Shown here: one piece after another, positions 53,776-63,565 of the stretch
How positions within the stretch are numbered: position 1 is the first letter of the stretch
How the letters are laid out: the number at the start of each line of letters is the position of its first letter
DNA from: Blastopirellula marina
Lineage (GTDB): Bacteria > Planctomycetota > Planctomycetia > Pirellulales > Pirellulaceae
Direction of reading: 5' to 3'
Length of the DNA stretch: 64,000 nucleotides
NCBI RefSeq assembly: GCF_002967765.1
Contig: NZ_PUHY01000010.1
Coordinates: 496,001-560,000 of the forward strand
Program-made: the position numbers and the translations under genes
Notes under the pieces: generated by a model
Told to the model about the DNA's origin: nothing
The model's database searches: none
Seen by the model: only the letters and a program-made list of their open reading frames with translations

Positions 53776-55287
53776 ATGAAAACCTGGACAACACTTCATC
53801 TGCTTCTTTTGTGCACGCTAATAGGTAGCCTGGTACCGACGGCACACGCGGCCGAAGGTAAGCGACCCAACATCTTGTTTATCATTGCCGACGATCAATC
53901 GCCCTTTGATTTCAAGTTCTACAATCCGAAATCCAAACTACAGACGCCGGTCATCGACCAGTTGGCGGCTGACGGCATGGTGTTCGATGCCGCTTACCAC
54001 ATGGGTTCGTGGTCGGGCGCGGTCTGCACGCCATCACGACACATGGTCATGTCGGGCCGCAGTGTGTGGCATATTCCCAGCAAAGCGCGGCGCAAAACCA
54101 ATCCGAACGAAGCGAAGTCCGACTTGGTCCCGCCCGATTTAGCGAACTTCACCATGGCCGCCGTTTTCAACCGTGCCGGCTACGACACCATGCGAACCTG
54201 CAAAACAGGTAACAGCTACGCGGCAGCCAACAAGCAGTTCACCATCGTTCATGAAGCGATGAAGCGGGGCGGAACACCTCAGACCGGTAGTGCCTGGCAT
54301 GGCAAACGAGTCCTGGAATACTTAGACGAACGGGAAAAGAATAACGACACCGATCCGTTCCTGATCTACTTTGGATTCTCGCACCCTCATGACACGCGTG
54401 ACGGCACCCCAAAGTTATTGGCAAAGTACGGAGCCACCAACCACGCCGATAAAGATTCCCTTCCCGCAGGAAATCCGAAACAGCCGCAGCTTCCTGCCAA
54501 TTGGCTACCAACGCACCCATTCGAAAATAGTCATTTGAATGTTCGTGACGAAGTGAACGTCAGCGGTGTTTGGAAAAACCGAGACGAAGATACCATCCGT
54601 AACGAACTTGGCCGTGACTACGCTTGCAGTGAAAACATCGACAATCAAGTCGGACGTGTTCTGAAGAAGTTGGAAGCGATGGGCGAGCTCGACAACACGT
54701 ACGTCTTCTATACGGCCGACCACGGCATGGCGATCGGACGACATGGTCTGCAAGGAAAACAGAATCTATACGAACACACCTGGCGGGTTCCCCTTGTCGT
54801 CAAAGGCCCTGGCATCGAGCCTGGATCGCGTGCACCTGGCAACGTCTACTTGATGGACGTCCTGGCCACGATGTGCGATCTGACAGGGGTCGAAGCTCCT
54901 GAGACGAACGAGGGAATCAGTTTCAAACCCGTGCTGGAAGGAAAGCAGAAGACCATACGCGACGTGTTATATGGTGTTTATAGCGGCGGCCAGAAACCCG
55001 GCATGCGGAGCGTGCGGCAGGGAGACTGGAAGCTGGTCAAGTACGACGTACCAAATGCCGGCGTGCATGAGACCCAGTTGTTTAACTTGGCGGAAAACCC
55101 GCTGGAACTGCTCCCAGAACATCACGAGAAAGAAGTGATCGCCGTAACAGGCTACACGCCAAAGGCCAACGAAACAAACCTGGCCGATAAGCCCGAGTAC
55201 GCTGCGAAACGAAAAGAACTCGAAACACTGCTTCGGCAGGAAATGGGTCGTCTCGACGATCCGTTCAAACTGTGGGACCAGAATTAA
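53776..55287 (+). CDS. Secreted sulfatase (Cys type), island member 3
   Basis: 503 residues from ATG 53776 (frame open from 53668, overlapping the preceding gene's end). Signal peptide to about 26 (AHAAE). D39-D40 in FIIADDQSPFDFKF; active-site C84-TPSR-88 in SGAVCTPSRHMVMSGRS; FGFSHPHDTRDG; YTADHGMAIGRHGLQGKQ; GPGIEPGSRAPG. More distant from members 1 and 2, nearer choline/heparan-type sulfatases. Its stop overlaps the stop of the convergent oxidoreductase gene by 4 bases. Confidence 0.94.
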   Translation: MKTWTTLHLLLLCTLIGSLVPTAHAAEGKRPNILFIIADDQSPFDFKFYNPKSKLQTPVIDQLAADGMVFDAAYHMGSWSGAVCTPSRHMVMSGRSVWHIPSKARRKTNPNEAKSDLVPPDLANFTMAAVFNRAGYDTMRTCKTGNSYAAANKQFTIVHEAMKRGGTPQTGSAWHGKRVLEYLDEREKNNDTDPFLIYFGFSHPHDTRDGTPKLLAKYGATNHADKDSLPAGNPKQPQLPANWLPTHPFENSHLNVRDEVNVSGVWKNRDEDTIRNELGRDYACSENIDNQVGRVLKKLEAMGELDNTYVFYTADHGMAIGRHGLQGKQNLYEHTWRVPLVVKGPGIEPGSRAPGNVYLMDVLATMCDLTGVEAPETNEGISFKPVLEGKQKTIRDVLYGVYSGGQKPGMRSVRQGDWKLVKYDVPNAGVHETQLFNLAENPLELLPEHHEKEVIAVTGYTPKANETNLADKPEYAAKRKELETLLRQEMGRLDDPFKLWDQN

Positions 55288-56474
55288 CCTGTCGACGGGA
55301 GCTTCGCCAGTGGATGATCACGCTCGGCCAGCGGTAGTTCGACCGCCTGGCCGTTCTGCCGGTGCGACTCAAATACACCACAAACCATCTCGACGGTGGT
55401 CGCACCTTCGTGGATATTGCAGATGGGTTCGCGAGCGTCAACAACCGCGTCGATTAGGTCACGCACGGCCAATACATGGTTGTGCACCTGCTTGATCTGT
55501 TTTGGATTCGTCTCTTCCTTACCGACTCCCACGGAAGTAATCGGCAGCCACTTACGGGGCGGTAGGGCCGGGTCAAATGGATTGCCGGGGGCAAAGTGAG
55601 TGATCGGGTCACGGTCGATATGCCAGGTCACAACACCTTTACTACCGATCAACTGTAAGCAGTAGCCATTGCCAGCGGTATCGTCATTGGCAATCGAGTC
55701 GTAGTAAGCAATCGTTCCATCTTCCATCAGATAGCGGGCATGCAGTTCGTTCGCTGCCAACGGTCCTAATCCTTCTGCGCCTGGCTTTACGTCGGCAGCG
55801 GTGACCGGCTTACCATCTTGCAGCATGATTGCGGAGCAAGTCTGTGGCGCGCCGCCGAAATAGGCGAACAAGTTGACAATGTGCGTGCCTAGCACCCATA
55901 AGTCTTCACCGCCACCGCGTCGATCTCCTTTCCCTTTACCACGAATTTCAAGCAGCTTTCCCATCTCGCCTGAGGACATCAGCTGATCAATTTGGGCCAG
56001 GGCAGGGTGATAACGATTTCGGTGGGCGATGGCGACTTTCGTCCCGTGCTTTTCGGCCGCTGCAATCAGTGAGTCGGCTTCGGCTGGTGTGCGAACGAAA
56101 GGCTTTTCGCAGTACACACCCTTCACGCCTGACTCGATCGCGGCCATGATCATGTCATGGTGTTGATCGGGATGACGCGGAGCCACCGTCACAAACTCGG
56201 GCTTCGTCTGATCCAGCATCTCGCGAAAGCCAGCGAAACCTTTTGTCGTCTTCAGTTTGGCCATCGAGGCCGCCAGACCAACGGGGTTCGCGTCGGCGAG
56301 GCCCACGATTTCCGTCTCCGGCATCTGTAACCAAACCGTATCGAGACCATGCCCGTAGTTGCCACGACCCGTGTGACCAATCACAGCCACACGTCGCTTT
56401 GCCTCAGCGGCAAACGAGAGATGCGGAGTCAACAGAACAGCAGACGAGGCGGCGAGGAAAGTGCGTCGTTTCAT
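55284..56474 (-). CDS. Gfo/Idh/MocA family oxidoreductase, Tat-exported
   Basis: 396 residues. A twin-arginine-like start (MKRRTFLAASSAVLLTPHLS) suggests Tat export of a folded, cofactor-loaded protein. Rossmann start VAVIGHTGRGNYG, then YCEKPFVRTPAEADSLI with the EKP motif, and a C-terminal sugar-binding domain. Oxidises or rearranges a sugar or related polyol with NAD(P). Fits the glycan island. Convergent with the last sulfatase, 4-base overlap. Confidence 0.9.
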   Translation of the reverse strand: MKRRTFLAASSAVLLTPHLSFAAEAKRRVAVIGHTGRGNYGHGLDTVWLQMPETEIVGLADANPVGLAASMAKLKTTKGFAGFREMLDQTKPEFVTVAPRHPDQHHDMIMAAIESGVKGVYCEKPFVRTPAEADSLIAAAEKHGTKVAIAHRNRYHPALAQIDQLMSSGEMGKLLEIRGKGKGDRRGGGEDLWVLGTHIVNLFAYFGGAPQTCSAIMLQDGKPVTAADVKPGAEGLGPLAANELHARYLMEDGTIAYYDSIANDDTAGNGYCLQLIGSKGVVTWHIDRDPITHFAPGNPFDPALPPRKWLPITSVGVGKEETNPKQIKQVHNHVLAVRDLIDAVVDAREPICNIHEGATTVEMVCGVFESHRQNGQAVELPLAERDHPLAKLPSTG

Positions 56475-56547
56475 AAGAGCAGGATTTCACACGATTGGCA
56501 GGAGAAGAAGTTGGAAGTTCGAGTCTAACGGACCGTCATCCGCGTTG

Positions 56548-57885
56548 CTACTTTCGGCCGATCCCAGTTTCGAACGCGCCGAGATCAGGGGATTCACCTT
56601 CAAACGAAATCCCAACCGAGATGCCGCGGTCAATGCAGTCGCTACCTGGGGACAGATGAAGAAGCGTTATCTCGGGCAGTTCCCCATCGGCTTGGCGCGG
56701 CAAGAGGAGTTGCTGTTCGTCCAAGCTTCGGAAGTCATCGCTTGAAACATCGACAGCATCGTCGAACGAATTGTGCGACAACTCACACTCTTCTTCGTCA
56801 ACATTCACCAGGTCGCGACCACGGAAGCTCAAATTGTTTTTCAGGACATGCCCATAACCTGGCACGTCGGTGGCGTTATCTTTCTGGCGCGAAAGCATAT
56901 TGAAGTTGGCCCCATTGCGATAGCCGGTATTGTTCAGCCAGTCGCATCCACCGATGTGATGGTTCGCATAAAATCCGTATGCCTTGTTGCGTACTGCCAG
57001 GCATTTAACGACTTCATGGCGCGGGATGGGGCGAGGCAAGCGAAAGACCGGAGTACCAGCGTAGCCACCTGCTTTGAAACCGTTGCCATCGGCTCGCCGC
57101 GTGAACTCGGGGCCATACCCATTCCAAAATGCCCAGCAGTTCTCAAACCGAACAGTCTCGGCGGCATTGATGCAATCGAAGCCGTCGTCGCTGTTGAACC
57201 ATGCTCGACAGCCACGAAAGACATTGCCGGTTGCACCAGGCACCGGATGACAGCCGAATCCGTCGACGTTACCTCCGCGGCCTCCTTCCGAAACCGAGTC
57301 GTAGTTGTTGTAAGCGTCGCAGTTGAGAAAGACATTGTCCGATCCACGCACCGCATAAATGCCGATCGCCATGCCGTCGTGCATGCTCAGTTGCTCGAAG
57401 ATATTGTGGCTACCATCGCTGGCAAAGCAGATCGACTGGGTATGTCCCTTCATCGTCACCTGCACGCCGACCACTTCGATTCCGCGAAAATGAAGCCATG
57501 AGCCGGAAACCGAAAATGCGTGCACCCGCATCCCAGTCGGTTTCACTGCTGAGAAATCAAATACAGGCCGCTCGTTTTCGTAAGCCCAATATCGAATCGG
57601 GGCCTCTTCCGTTCCGCTCTTGTTAAGGCGAAACACGTGCGCCCAAATTCGCCGCTTGTAGGCGATCTGAGACTCGTCGACAGGGTACGTTCCACCACGC
57701 AGGTAGACCGTGTCGCCGGGAGCAACCTCTTGCTGGGCACGCCCTAGCGTCGCGAACGGTTGTTCGATCGTACCAGGATTGGTATCCGTTCCGTCGGGAG
57801 CAACAAAGTAGGTTGCGGCAGTCGCCGGAACCACAAAGAGGCCAAGTAGCAGGGAGGCCAACGGTAGATGTCTGAAGAATCGCAT
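56548..57885 (-). CDS. Secreted right-handed beta-helix protein, polysaccharide-lyase-9-like
   Basis: 445 residues with a signal peptide (about 1-23, TAATY). The mature start FVAPDGTDTNPGTIEQPFAT and the helix coils (RGGNVDGFGCHP, VFRGCRAWFNSDDGFDCINA, FENCWAFWNGYG) have the PL9/pectate-lyase-like layout with DGF and DDGFD blocks that bind calcium. It probably cleaves or binds an acidic polysaccharide outside the cell. Same strand as the oxidoreductase, 73 bases upstream of it. Confidence 0.87.
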   Translation of the reverse strand: MRFFRHLPLASLLLGLFVVPATAATYFVAPDGTDTNPGTIEQPFATLGRAQQEVAPGDTVYLRGGTYPVDESQIAYKRRIWAHVFRLNKSGTEEAPIRYWAYENERPVFDFSAVKPTGMRVHAFSVSGSWLHFRGIEVVGVQVTMKGHTQSICFASDGSHNIFEQLSMHDGMAIGIYAVRGSDNVFLNCDAYNNYDSVSEGGRGGNVDGFGCHPVPGATGNVFRGCRAWFNSDDGFDCINAAETVRFENCWAFWNGYGPEFTRRADGNGFKAGGYAGTPVFRLPRPIPRHEVVKCLAVRNKAYGFYANHHIGGCDWLNNTGYRNGANFNMLSRQKDNATDVPGYGHVLKNNLSFRGRDLVNVDEEECELSHNSFDDAVDVSSDDFRSLDEQQLLLPRQADGELPEITLLHLSPGSDCIDRGISVGISFEGESPDLGAFETGIGRK

Positions 57886-57981
57886 GCAACAATCAGGAGA
57901 GAGGGAAGCGGTAGGTTACTTAATTCTAGTCGCTTCGCTGGCAAATTGCATGTCGCTCGGTCTGCGGGAGATCGATGGGAG

Positions 57982-58410
57982 TTAACCGTGATGGTCGCTC
58001 TGGGCCTCTAGCTCGGCTAATCGCTTACGCAGTCGAGCTTTTTCCTGCTCAACCGTTTCCCGTTTTGGCTGCAGTAAGTCGACCGTGGAATGCGAAGCGG
58101 AAGCAATTTCATCTTGTCCAACGATATGATCGTTCGTGACATAGACACCGCTCATCAGCGACGTTTTCACATGACCCGCATGCATATTTCCGTCACGATC
58201 ACGAAATTGAACGGAATAGATGCGGTCGTTCTTTTCCCCGAACCAACCGGGGCCGAAGGGGGACCAGTGCATTTCCAACAATTCTTCACCGCGAGACCGG
58301 AAGTATTGCCGGACACGTTCCCGATCCAATCCGCCAGCGACAAGGCGGATGATCAATGCGAAAAAGATAAGACCTACGAAGAGGCCGAAAATACTCTCGG
58401 GGCCATTCAT
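57982..58410 (-). CDS. Hypothetical single-TM protein with soluble C-terminal domain
   Basis: 142 residues from ATG 58410 (GGAGG 12 bases upstream). One membrane segment (about 6-26), then a basic RVRQYFRSRGEELLEMHWSP and FGPGWFGEKNDRIYSVQFRD, and a charged coiled tail (EQEKARLRKRLAELEA). No family recognised. Confidence 0.7.
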   Translation of the reverse strand: MNGPESIFGLFVGLIFFALIIRLVAGGLDRERVRQYFRSRGEELLEMHWSPFGPGWFGEKNDRIYSVQFRDRDGNMHAGHVKTSLMSGVYVTNDHIVGQDEIASASHSTVDLLQPKRETVEQEKARLRKRLAELEAQSDHHG

Positions 58411-58559
58411 CGAATCCAATAACCTCCTACGCCCGAATTGTCGGACGGTTTCAGCGATGCCTATGGGTTTGCTACCTGGTAATTCGCTGACGAAGTTCTT
58501 TTCTGACTTCGATTTCGCATGAATCGATCAAGGCCAGAACGAGCGTTATTCTAACACGG

Positions 58560-58748
58560 TTACATGTCTCCGCGATTCTTTCCATTTTCGTCGTAGCGGA
58601 CGAAGGCGAAGTAAAGAAACATGACAACGAAAGCAGGTGCCATAAAAAGAAAGAACGGCGTCACAAAGAAGACCGCCCCTAGCAGAGCGACCATGAAAAC
58701 GCACCACAGCCACCACGTATCCCGCCACAGACCGCTGATCGGTCCCAT
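58560..58748 (-). CDS. Small two-TM membrane protein
   Basis: 62 residues with a near-perfect GGAGGT 5 bases before the ATG at 58748. Two hydrophobic segments (about 10-30 and 32-50), ending in RYDENGKNRGDM. A longer frame in another register on the same strand lacks such a site. Function unknown. Confidence 0.7.
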   Translation of the reverse strand: MGPISGLWRDTWWLWCVFMVALLGAVFFVTPFFLFMAPAFVVMFLYFAFVRYDENGKNRGDM

Positions 58749-58904
58749 CGCTTACCTCCAAAATCGTTCCCTCAGGTTCGCAATTGGTCGCCGCGAACCT
58801 GTTGCCTAAGAAGAACTTCCGAAACTCGCTTGTCAGTTTCGACAATTGTACTTGTTCGAGAAAGCAGGGCGCAACCTAAAACGTCACACCCAAGAGAGGT
58901 ACTC

Positions 58905-59369
58905 TTAGAACGACGCTGGCGTTTCCGAGAGATTGAACCGGAACGCGTTGTCTTGACCTTCGACCACCATTGCCGTCAAGCCGGAGGTTTTCCAGTTCGC
59001 ATATTGCAACGGAAGCTTAGATGAGGACTGCGTTGTGGGAGGAAGGGCAGGGTGGTCGCTTTCTCCTGTTACCGATTGCTCGACCTTTTTGATGACAACG
59101 CGGTAGTGTCCGATTGGGGCGCCGTCGCCCGGCTCGTAGGTCGTCAGCTGAAATTTCCCGTCCGCATCAGTCTTGCCGTAGGCAGTTAGATTGAGCGATT
59201 CGGAGTTAAACATCACAGTTGCCCCGGCGACCGGTTTGCCGTTCAGAGCGACAGTTCCAATGACGTTCACGGTGAGAGAACGCCCAGGAACCTTTTCTGA
59301 GGAACCGGAAGAGCAGCCCACCAAGCAGGCGGCCACTGTTAGCATGGCCAACAGGCCACGGCGATTCAT
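58905..59369 (-). CDS. Lipoprotein with transthyretin/carboxypeptidase-regulatory-like domain
   Basis: 154 residues from ATG 59369 (GGGAG upstream). Lipobox LVGC gives a lipid-modified Cys near residue 19. The domain has NVIGTVALNGKPVAGATVMF, KTDADGKFQLTTYEPGDGAP and GHYRVVIKKVEQ, the planctomycete pattern found next to DUF1559 genes. Likely surface-exposed. It follows the DUF1559 gene by 4 bases, so they form an operon. Confidence 0.88.
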   Translation of the reverse strand: MNRRGLLAMLTVAACLVGCSSGSSEKVPGRSLTVNVIGTVALNGKPVAGATVMFNSESLNLTAYGKTDADGKFQLTTYEPGDGAPIGHYRVVIKKVEQSVTGESDHPALPPTTQSSSKLPLQYANWKTSGLTAMVVEGQDNAFRFNLSETPASF

Positions 59370-59373
59370 GTTG

Positions 59374-60414
59374 TTAAACTCCCGGCAGAAGTTCGCTGCC
59401 ACTGGTGCTACCCATTGATCCCCAGATTCCGTACGGACTTGGGCCGGTGGCTACGGGGCGTGCACCCTGGTCGCCGCAATCGACTTCGTCGGTGATGAAT
59501 CGAACCGAGCCATCCGCGAAGATACACATCACCCCGTCGGGATGATCGCTCGATGCCGTGTAAAAACCGTTCTGGGCTTCGTGACTCGAGTAGGCACATT
59601 GCGGGCTATTCGGAGGAAGGCAGGTATTCACCGCCGAGAAAGCAGACCCACCATCGGACCAGCGGCCGCCAGGAGCCCCGTTCGCTTTGGCATAGCCTAC
59701 GAACGGATCAAACGTGAGCGCACATTCGGCTGGCGTCTCAGGATCGCTTCCATAATTCACGTTTCTTTGATCACGCAGACTGTTGGGCAATGCTCGCTCT
59801 GCGAAGGCAACGGTGTAAGTCGCACCGTCGGCAATACTATCGAATGATGAATGATTGACCAAACCAAACATTCCGCGTGGATTTAGTGTTTCGGTCTCCA
59901 GGGAATCACCCGCACAGAATGCATAGTTCGAATCGCCAATGCCATCATTCACATAATGATGGGGACTCGAAGGGCAATTCAACACGGAGAATCGTTGCTT
60001 CCAAGGTTGATAAGTGCTTTCCCATGGTGTCTGCGACATCCCTTCAAATTGGATGGCTTCGATTACCTGACCTTCTTCCAGGTGAGGAAGTAGCGTCACG
60101 TATCCGCTCAAACGCTGAAAGGGAGCAATCGCCCCGCCATTGAACTGATGCTGTCCTGGGCCTCCTTCGCGGTACGGGAATGCCGAAAAGGTGTCGTGAT
60201 AGTCCGTTAGTGCGAGGCCGATTTGCTTCAGATTGTTCGTGCACTGCATACGTCGCGAGATCTCGCGAGCTTGTTGCACAGAGGGAAGCAGCAACGCCAC
60301 GATGATTCCTATCGTGGCAATCACAATCAACAGTTCTACCAGGGTGAATCCACTTCGTGTGGTTCTGGAGGTAATCACTTGGAGGTCTCCGGGGAGATGT
60401 TGTGCAATGAACAT
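59374..60414 (-). CDS. DUF1559 family prepilin-like protein
   Basis: 346 residues. Type IV prepilin-type N-terminus: [20 protein letters not shown], with peptidase cleavage after Gly22. The DUF1559 body follows: [42 protein letters not shown], and a C-terminal [19 protein letters not shown] planctomycete pseudopilin-like envelope protein; the family is massively expanded there. Paired with the lipoprotein gene downstream. Confidence 0.95.
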   Translation of the reverse strand: MFIAQHLPGDLQVITSRTTRSGFTLVELLIVIATIGIIVALLLPSVQQAREISRRMQCTNNLKQIGLALTDYHDTFSAFPYREGGPGQHQFNGGAIAPFQRLSGYVTLLPHLEEGQVIEAIQFEGMSQTPWESTYQPWKQRFSVLNCPSSPHHYVNDGIGDSNYAFCAGDSLETETLNPRGMFGLVNHSSFDSIADGATYTVAFAERALPNSLRDQRNVNYGSDPETPAECALTFDPFVGYAKANGAPGGRWSDGGSAFSAVNTCLPPNSPQCAYSSHEAQNGFYTASSDHPDGVMCIFADGSVRFITDEVDCGDQGARPVATGPSPYGIWGSMGSTSGSELLPGV

Positions 60415-60987
60415 AGTTCAATTCACATCCCTTAACCTCAAACGGTGTTCCAAACAGTGGGCAAGAAATGCCCATTACGGCCGCGATATTTCGGTATACC
60501 GAAGAGAACTTGCCGTTAGTGGAATCTGATTCCCTTAAACGGGTTGGCAACGTCGAAGGTTGCCCCGAAGAGTTTTTACATATTCTTCGCCATTAAATAG
60601 ATGCAGTACCTCAACGATTCGAGAGATATTCCCCATTGGTACTAACGATTGCTACCTCGTTAGGCGACCGATTCTTTATCTGCCTAATCGATGTGCTAAC
60701 GCGTGATATTGTTTTTCAGGCAAACCTGAGTGGTTAGGACGAAGAGTCTGCTCATCTCGAGACGGAACTCTCAAGCTCTTCGCAGGAACGTTTGAAGAGA
60801 AACCGACGCAAATCGTTCTCAGAACTTACCTATCAAGCGTTCGTCCGCGGCTGATCAACGGGTGAAAAGGAATCGCTGGGGAATCTTGACCAGAGACTAG
60901 CTTCCGCAACTTTCAGGGGGTTACAATGACCGGGCCTCGTCGGGAGGATGAGATCGGTTTCGTTGACCTCGATACGGTTTTGCCGGA
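60415..60987. other. Long intergenic region between divergent genes
   Basis: 573 bases between DUF1559 and the ABC permease. I see no gene, strong hairpin or repeat. The frames here are short and carry no protein-like pattern. It should hold both promoters. Confidence 0.5.
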
Positions 60988-62679
60988 ATGTATTTGCTTG
61001 AAAATCCCGTCCTACAGCGGGAGTTGCTGGTCAATCTGCGGACAGCTCGCGCGTTCTTACTGCTGTTGGCCTATCAAATATTGCTAGCTGCGATCGTGTA
61101 TTTTGCCTGGCCTCAGGTCGAGCGACTCGATCTCTCTACCGATCAGGAATCGGCTAGACGTTTGTTCGATCTCTTCTTCCTGGGGCAATTCGTCCTGGCG
61201 TCGTTGATGGCCCCCAGCTTTGCCGCAGGCACGCTCACCGGTGAGAAAGAACGCAAAACATACGAGATGCTCTTAGCGAGCCCGCTTAAACCGGGCGCGA
61301 TCGTGATCGGCAAATTGCTGGCATCCCTGGCTCATTTGGCTCTGCTAATTTTCACGTCGCTCCCAATCGTGATGCTGTGTCTACCACTTGGTGGTGTCTC
61401 ACTTTATGAACTCCTTGCGGCATACGCCATCTTGATGGTGGCGGTGGCGACGTTCGGCATGATTAGTGTCGCGTGTAGCAGCTTCTTCCAGCGAACCGCT
61501 TCTTCGCTGGTTGTTTCTTACCTGTTAATCCTGCCGATCGCCTTAGCCGGCGCGTTCTTCTGGCAGATGCTCGGGCAAGACGGTAGCTTGCGACTGGTCG
61601 TCTTGTTGATGACCGTCCCGCTGCTCGCGCTCGCGACGATCGTGCTCCTTTCGGCCTATACCGCCCAAACTCTGTTGTACCCCAACGACGTCGGCAGTGA
61701 AGGCAAAGATGTGATCGACTTAGACAAAGAAGCCCGAGAAGCGGTTGGCTTGGTGATCCAACGCGATCAATTTCCGGATCGTTTTTTTGCCCCGCCCAAG
61801 CGTACTCAGCTGCTGGATGACAATCGGAATCCGGTTTACGACAAAGAGATTCACAGCGAAATCTTCGCTCAAGGAACCTTGATGCTGCGGCTGGTCATTC
61901 AGATCAGCATGTTCCTGGCGATCCCGCTCATGGCGGTCTGCCTGTACTTCAAACCGCAGTACGCGCCACTTTACATGGCGTACGTGATCTTGTTCAACAT
62001 CCTCGTCGGTCCGGTTTTTTCCGCCGGTAGCATCACTTCAGAACGCGAACGAGAAACGCTCGACCTATTGCTGACCACCGAGATCTCTCCCTGGATGATT
62101 CTTTCCGGGAAGCTGATCGCTGGCTTCCGGGTATCCAGCGTGTTGACCGGTTTTCTGTTATGGCCGTTAGCGCTGGCCTGCTTGATGGTTCCGTACTATT
62201 GGACGAACTGGCTTTCGGTCGTCGCCTACTTATCGGTCGTGCTCATCACGTGTGTCACAACCTCGATGCTCGCACTTTTTTGCTCGGTGATGTTTCGTAA
62301 GACGTCGCACAGCTTAATGTGCACCTACTTGGTAATCATCGCTCTGTTCTGCGGAACTTTGGCGTTTGATTACTTCGCCCAGTTGGCGTTTACGCCGCCG
62401 ACAAACACGTCGATCGTTGAGTATTCGTCGGAAGAGAATCAAGAGGCTGAAAAGCCATTGTCTTCGACTGTCGTAGAGTTCGCCGAGAAATTAACGCTGG
62501 TAAGCCCATTCTCCGCGCTGTGGGATGTGCCGTTAGAGGTAGACCTGGATGGTGCTACTGACAATCCAGGAAATTGGCAACGGTTCGGTATCTATATGGG
62601 CCTGACGATCGGTGCGAACGTTTTGCTGTTCGGGATGATGGTCTGGCTCTTTCGTACCCGCTGGCGTGTCGCTTACTAG
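60988..62679 (+). CDS. ABC-2-type transporter permease, two-half protein
   Basis: 563 residues with about 12 membrane segments in two similar halves. Each half has the ABC-2 'E[KR]ER-T-E-LL' loop: GEKERKTYEMLLASPLKPG near residue 86 and SERERETLDLLLTTEISPW near 353, followed by the KLLASL / KLIAG helix. It forms a membrane channel that needs an ATPase encoded elsewhere; no ATP-binding gene is adjacent. Substrate unknown. Convergent with the next gene, overlapping by 4 bases at the stops. Confidence 0.88.
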   Translation: MYLLENPVLQRELLVNLRTARAFLLLLAYQILLAAIVYFAWPQVERLDLSTDQESARRLFDLFFLGQFVLASLMAPSFAAGTLTGEKERKTYEMLLASPLKPGAIVIGKLLASLAHLALLIFTSLPIVMLCLPLGGVSLYELLAAYAILMVAVATFGMISVACSSFFQRTASSLVVSYLLILPIALAGAFFWQMLGQDGSLRLVVLLMTVPLLALATIVLLSAYTAQTLLYPNDVGSEGKDVIDLDKEAREAVGLVIQRDQFPDRFFAPPKRTQLLDDNRNPVYDKEIHSEIFAQGTLMLRLVIQISMFLAIPLMAVCLYFKPQYAPLYMAYVILFNILVGPVFSAGSITSERERETLDLLLTTEISPWMILSGKLIAGFRVSSVLTGFLLWPLALACLMVPYYWTNWLSVVAYLSVVLITCVTTSMLALFCSVMFRKTSHSLMCTYLVIIALFCGTLAFDYFAQLAFTPPTNTSIVEYSSEENQEAEKPLSSTVVEFAEKLTLVSPFSALWDVPLEVDLDGATDNPGNWQRFGIYMGLTIGANVLLFGMMVWLFRTRWRVAY

Positions 62680-63179
62680 AATGGCGACCCGCCGGTTGGC
62701 TGACCGCCGGCCATCACACGCAGCGGACCGACGATACCACCAAAGAGATCGTCCATGGTGCTCCGTGGGTCTTCCACGATCACAACACGGTCGCCTGCGA
62801 AAAGCTGGTAATTGTATTCAGGCGGGATTTCTTTGCTGACGTGATCGTACTTCGAGACCAGCTTCTGAGGCTGACCGCCGTGATGCTGTGGCAACCGGCT
62901 CACGGCAATATGGAATCGCTTGAACTTCGCCTCTGCCTTTGCTTGATCGACCGCTGCCTGCAAAGTCGGAGCCATGGTCAGCGGGATTCGCTTCGTTGAA
63001 CCTGCCGCGTCTTTCGATTGCATCTCGACCAGGATCATCGGTTGATTGGGTGGACCAGTTGGTTCGTCTTGCGATAAAGCCGAATCAGAGTTGGCCATCG
63101 GCTGCATCATGCTACAACCGCTTCCCAGCAAGATGATCATCAGCACGGGGAAAGTGAACAGGGGAAATCGTTGGATCAT
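62676..63179 (-). CDS. Lipoprotein, polysaccharide-export-like fragment or small SLBB-type protein
   Basis: 167 residues from ATG 63179 (AAGGGATTG upstream). Lipobox LLGSGC gives a Cys near residue 22. The end (YNYQLFAGDRVVIVEDPRST) resembles the SLBB/Wza-type 'GDRVxV' motif, but the rest is short, so it may be only distantly related. Outer-membrane or periplasmic anchor expected. Divergent from the efflux gene. Confidence 0.7.
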   Translation of the reverse strand: MIQRFPLFTFPVLMIILLGSGCSMMQPMANSDSALSQDEPTGPPNQPMILVEMQSKDAAGSTKRIPLTMAPTLQAAVDQAKAEAKFKRFHIAVSRLPQHHGGQPQKLVSKYDHVSKEIPPEYNYQLFAGDRVVIVEDPRSTMDDLFGGIVGPLRVMAGGQPTGGSPF

Positions 63180-63565
63180 TTTCACAATCCCTTGCGAAGC
63201 GAGGACCAAAGGGGGCATCTGAACAGCGCGTTTCCTACGCAGCCGTTGGAAATGGTATCGGTTGAACCTATCTCACAAGTTGAATCGATTTCCCAGATAT
63301 TTCCGGTTAGTAAAGATAGGAAGAGCTAAGATCGCTAGCAACAACCATGCCACAGATAGCCTTTACCCCATCGGGCGGAAGAATCGACGGAACCCCGCAA
63401 AGAATTGCTATCGTTACTATCGTCAAGATTAACGATTGAGGAACCCGTACAGACCGAAAACTTGACCTCCAATTCCGCATAACCGTTCCACCGATAACTT
63501 AGCTGAGGCCATTTTATTGGGAAGTAAAATATCTCAGCACAAAACAGTTAGTTAGCGAACGGTTT
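63180..63565. other. Intergenic region with a 7-bp dyad
   Basis: 386 bases between the divergent lipoprotein and efflux genes. ATCGTTA (63410-63416) and TAACGAT (63430-63436) form a perfect inverted repeat with 13 bases between; listed separately. No gene is visible. Confidence 0.5.
63410..63436. promoter_or_regulatory. Candidate operator upstream of the efflux gene
   Basis: Perfect 7-bp inverted repeat ATCGTTA-N13-TAACGAT, 130 bases before the NodT-type efflux gene. Efflux operons are often controlled by TetR or similar dimers binding such dyads. Inference from position only. Confidence 0.35.

Noticed and set aside
56773-57501. 242-codon plus-strand frame over the beta-helix gene
   Set aside because: Antisense of a gene with clear beta-helix coils; no independent support.
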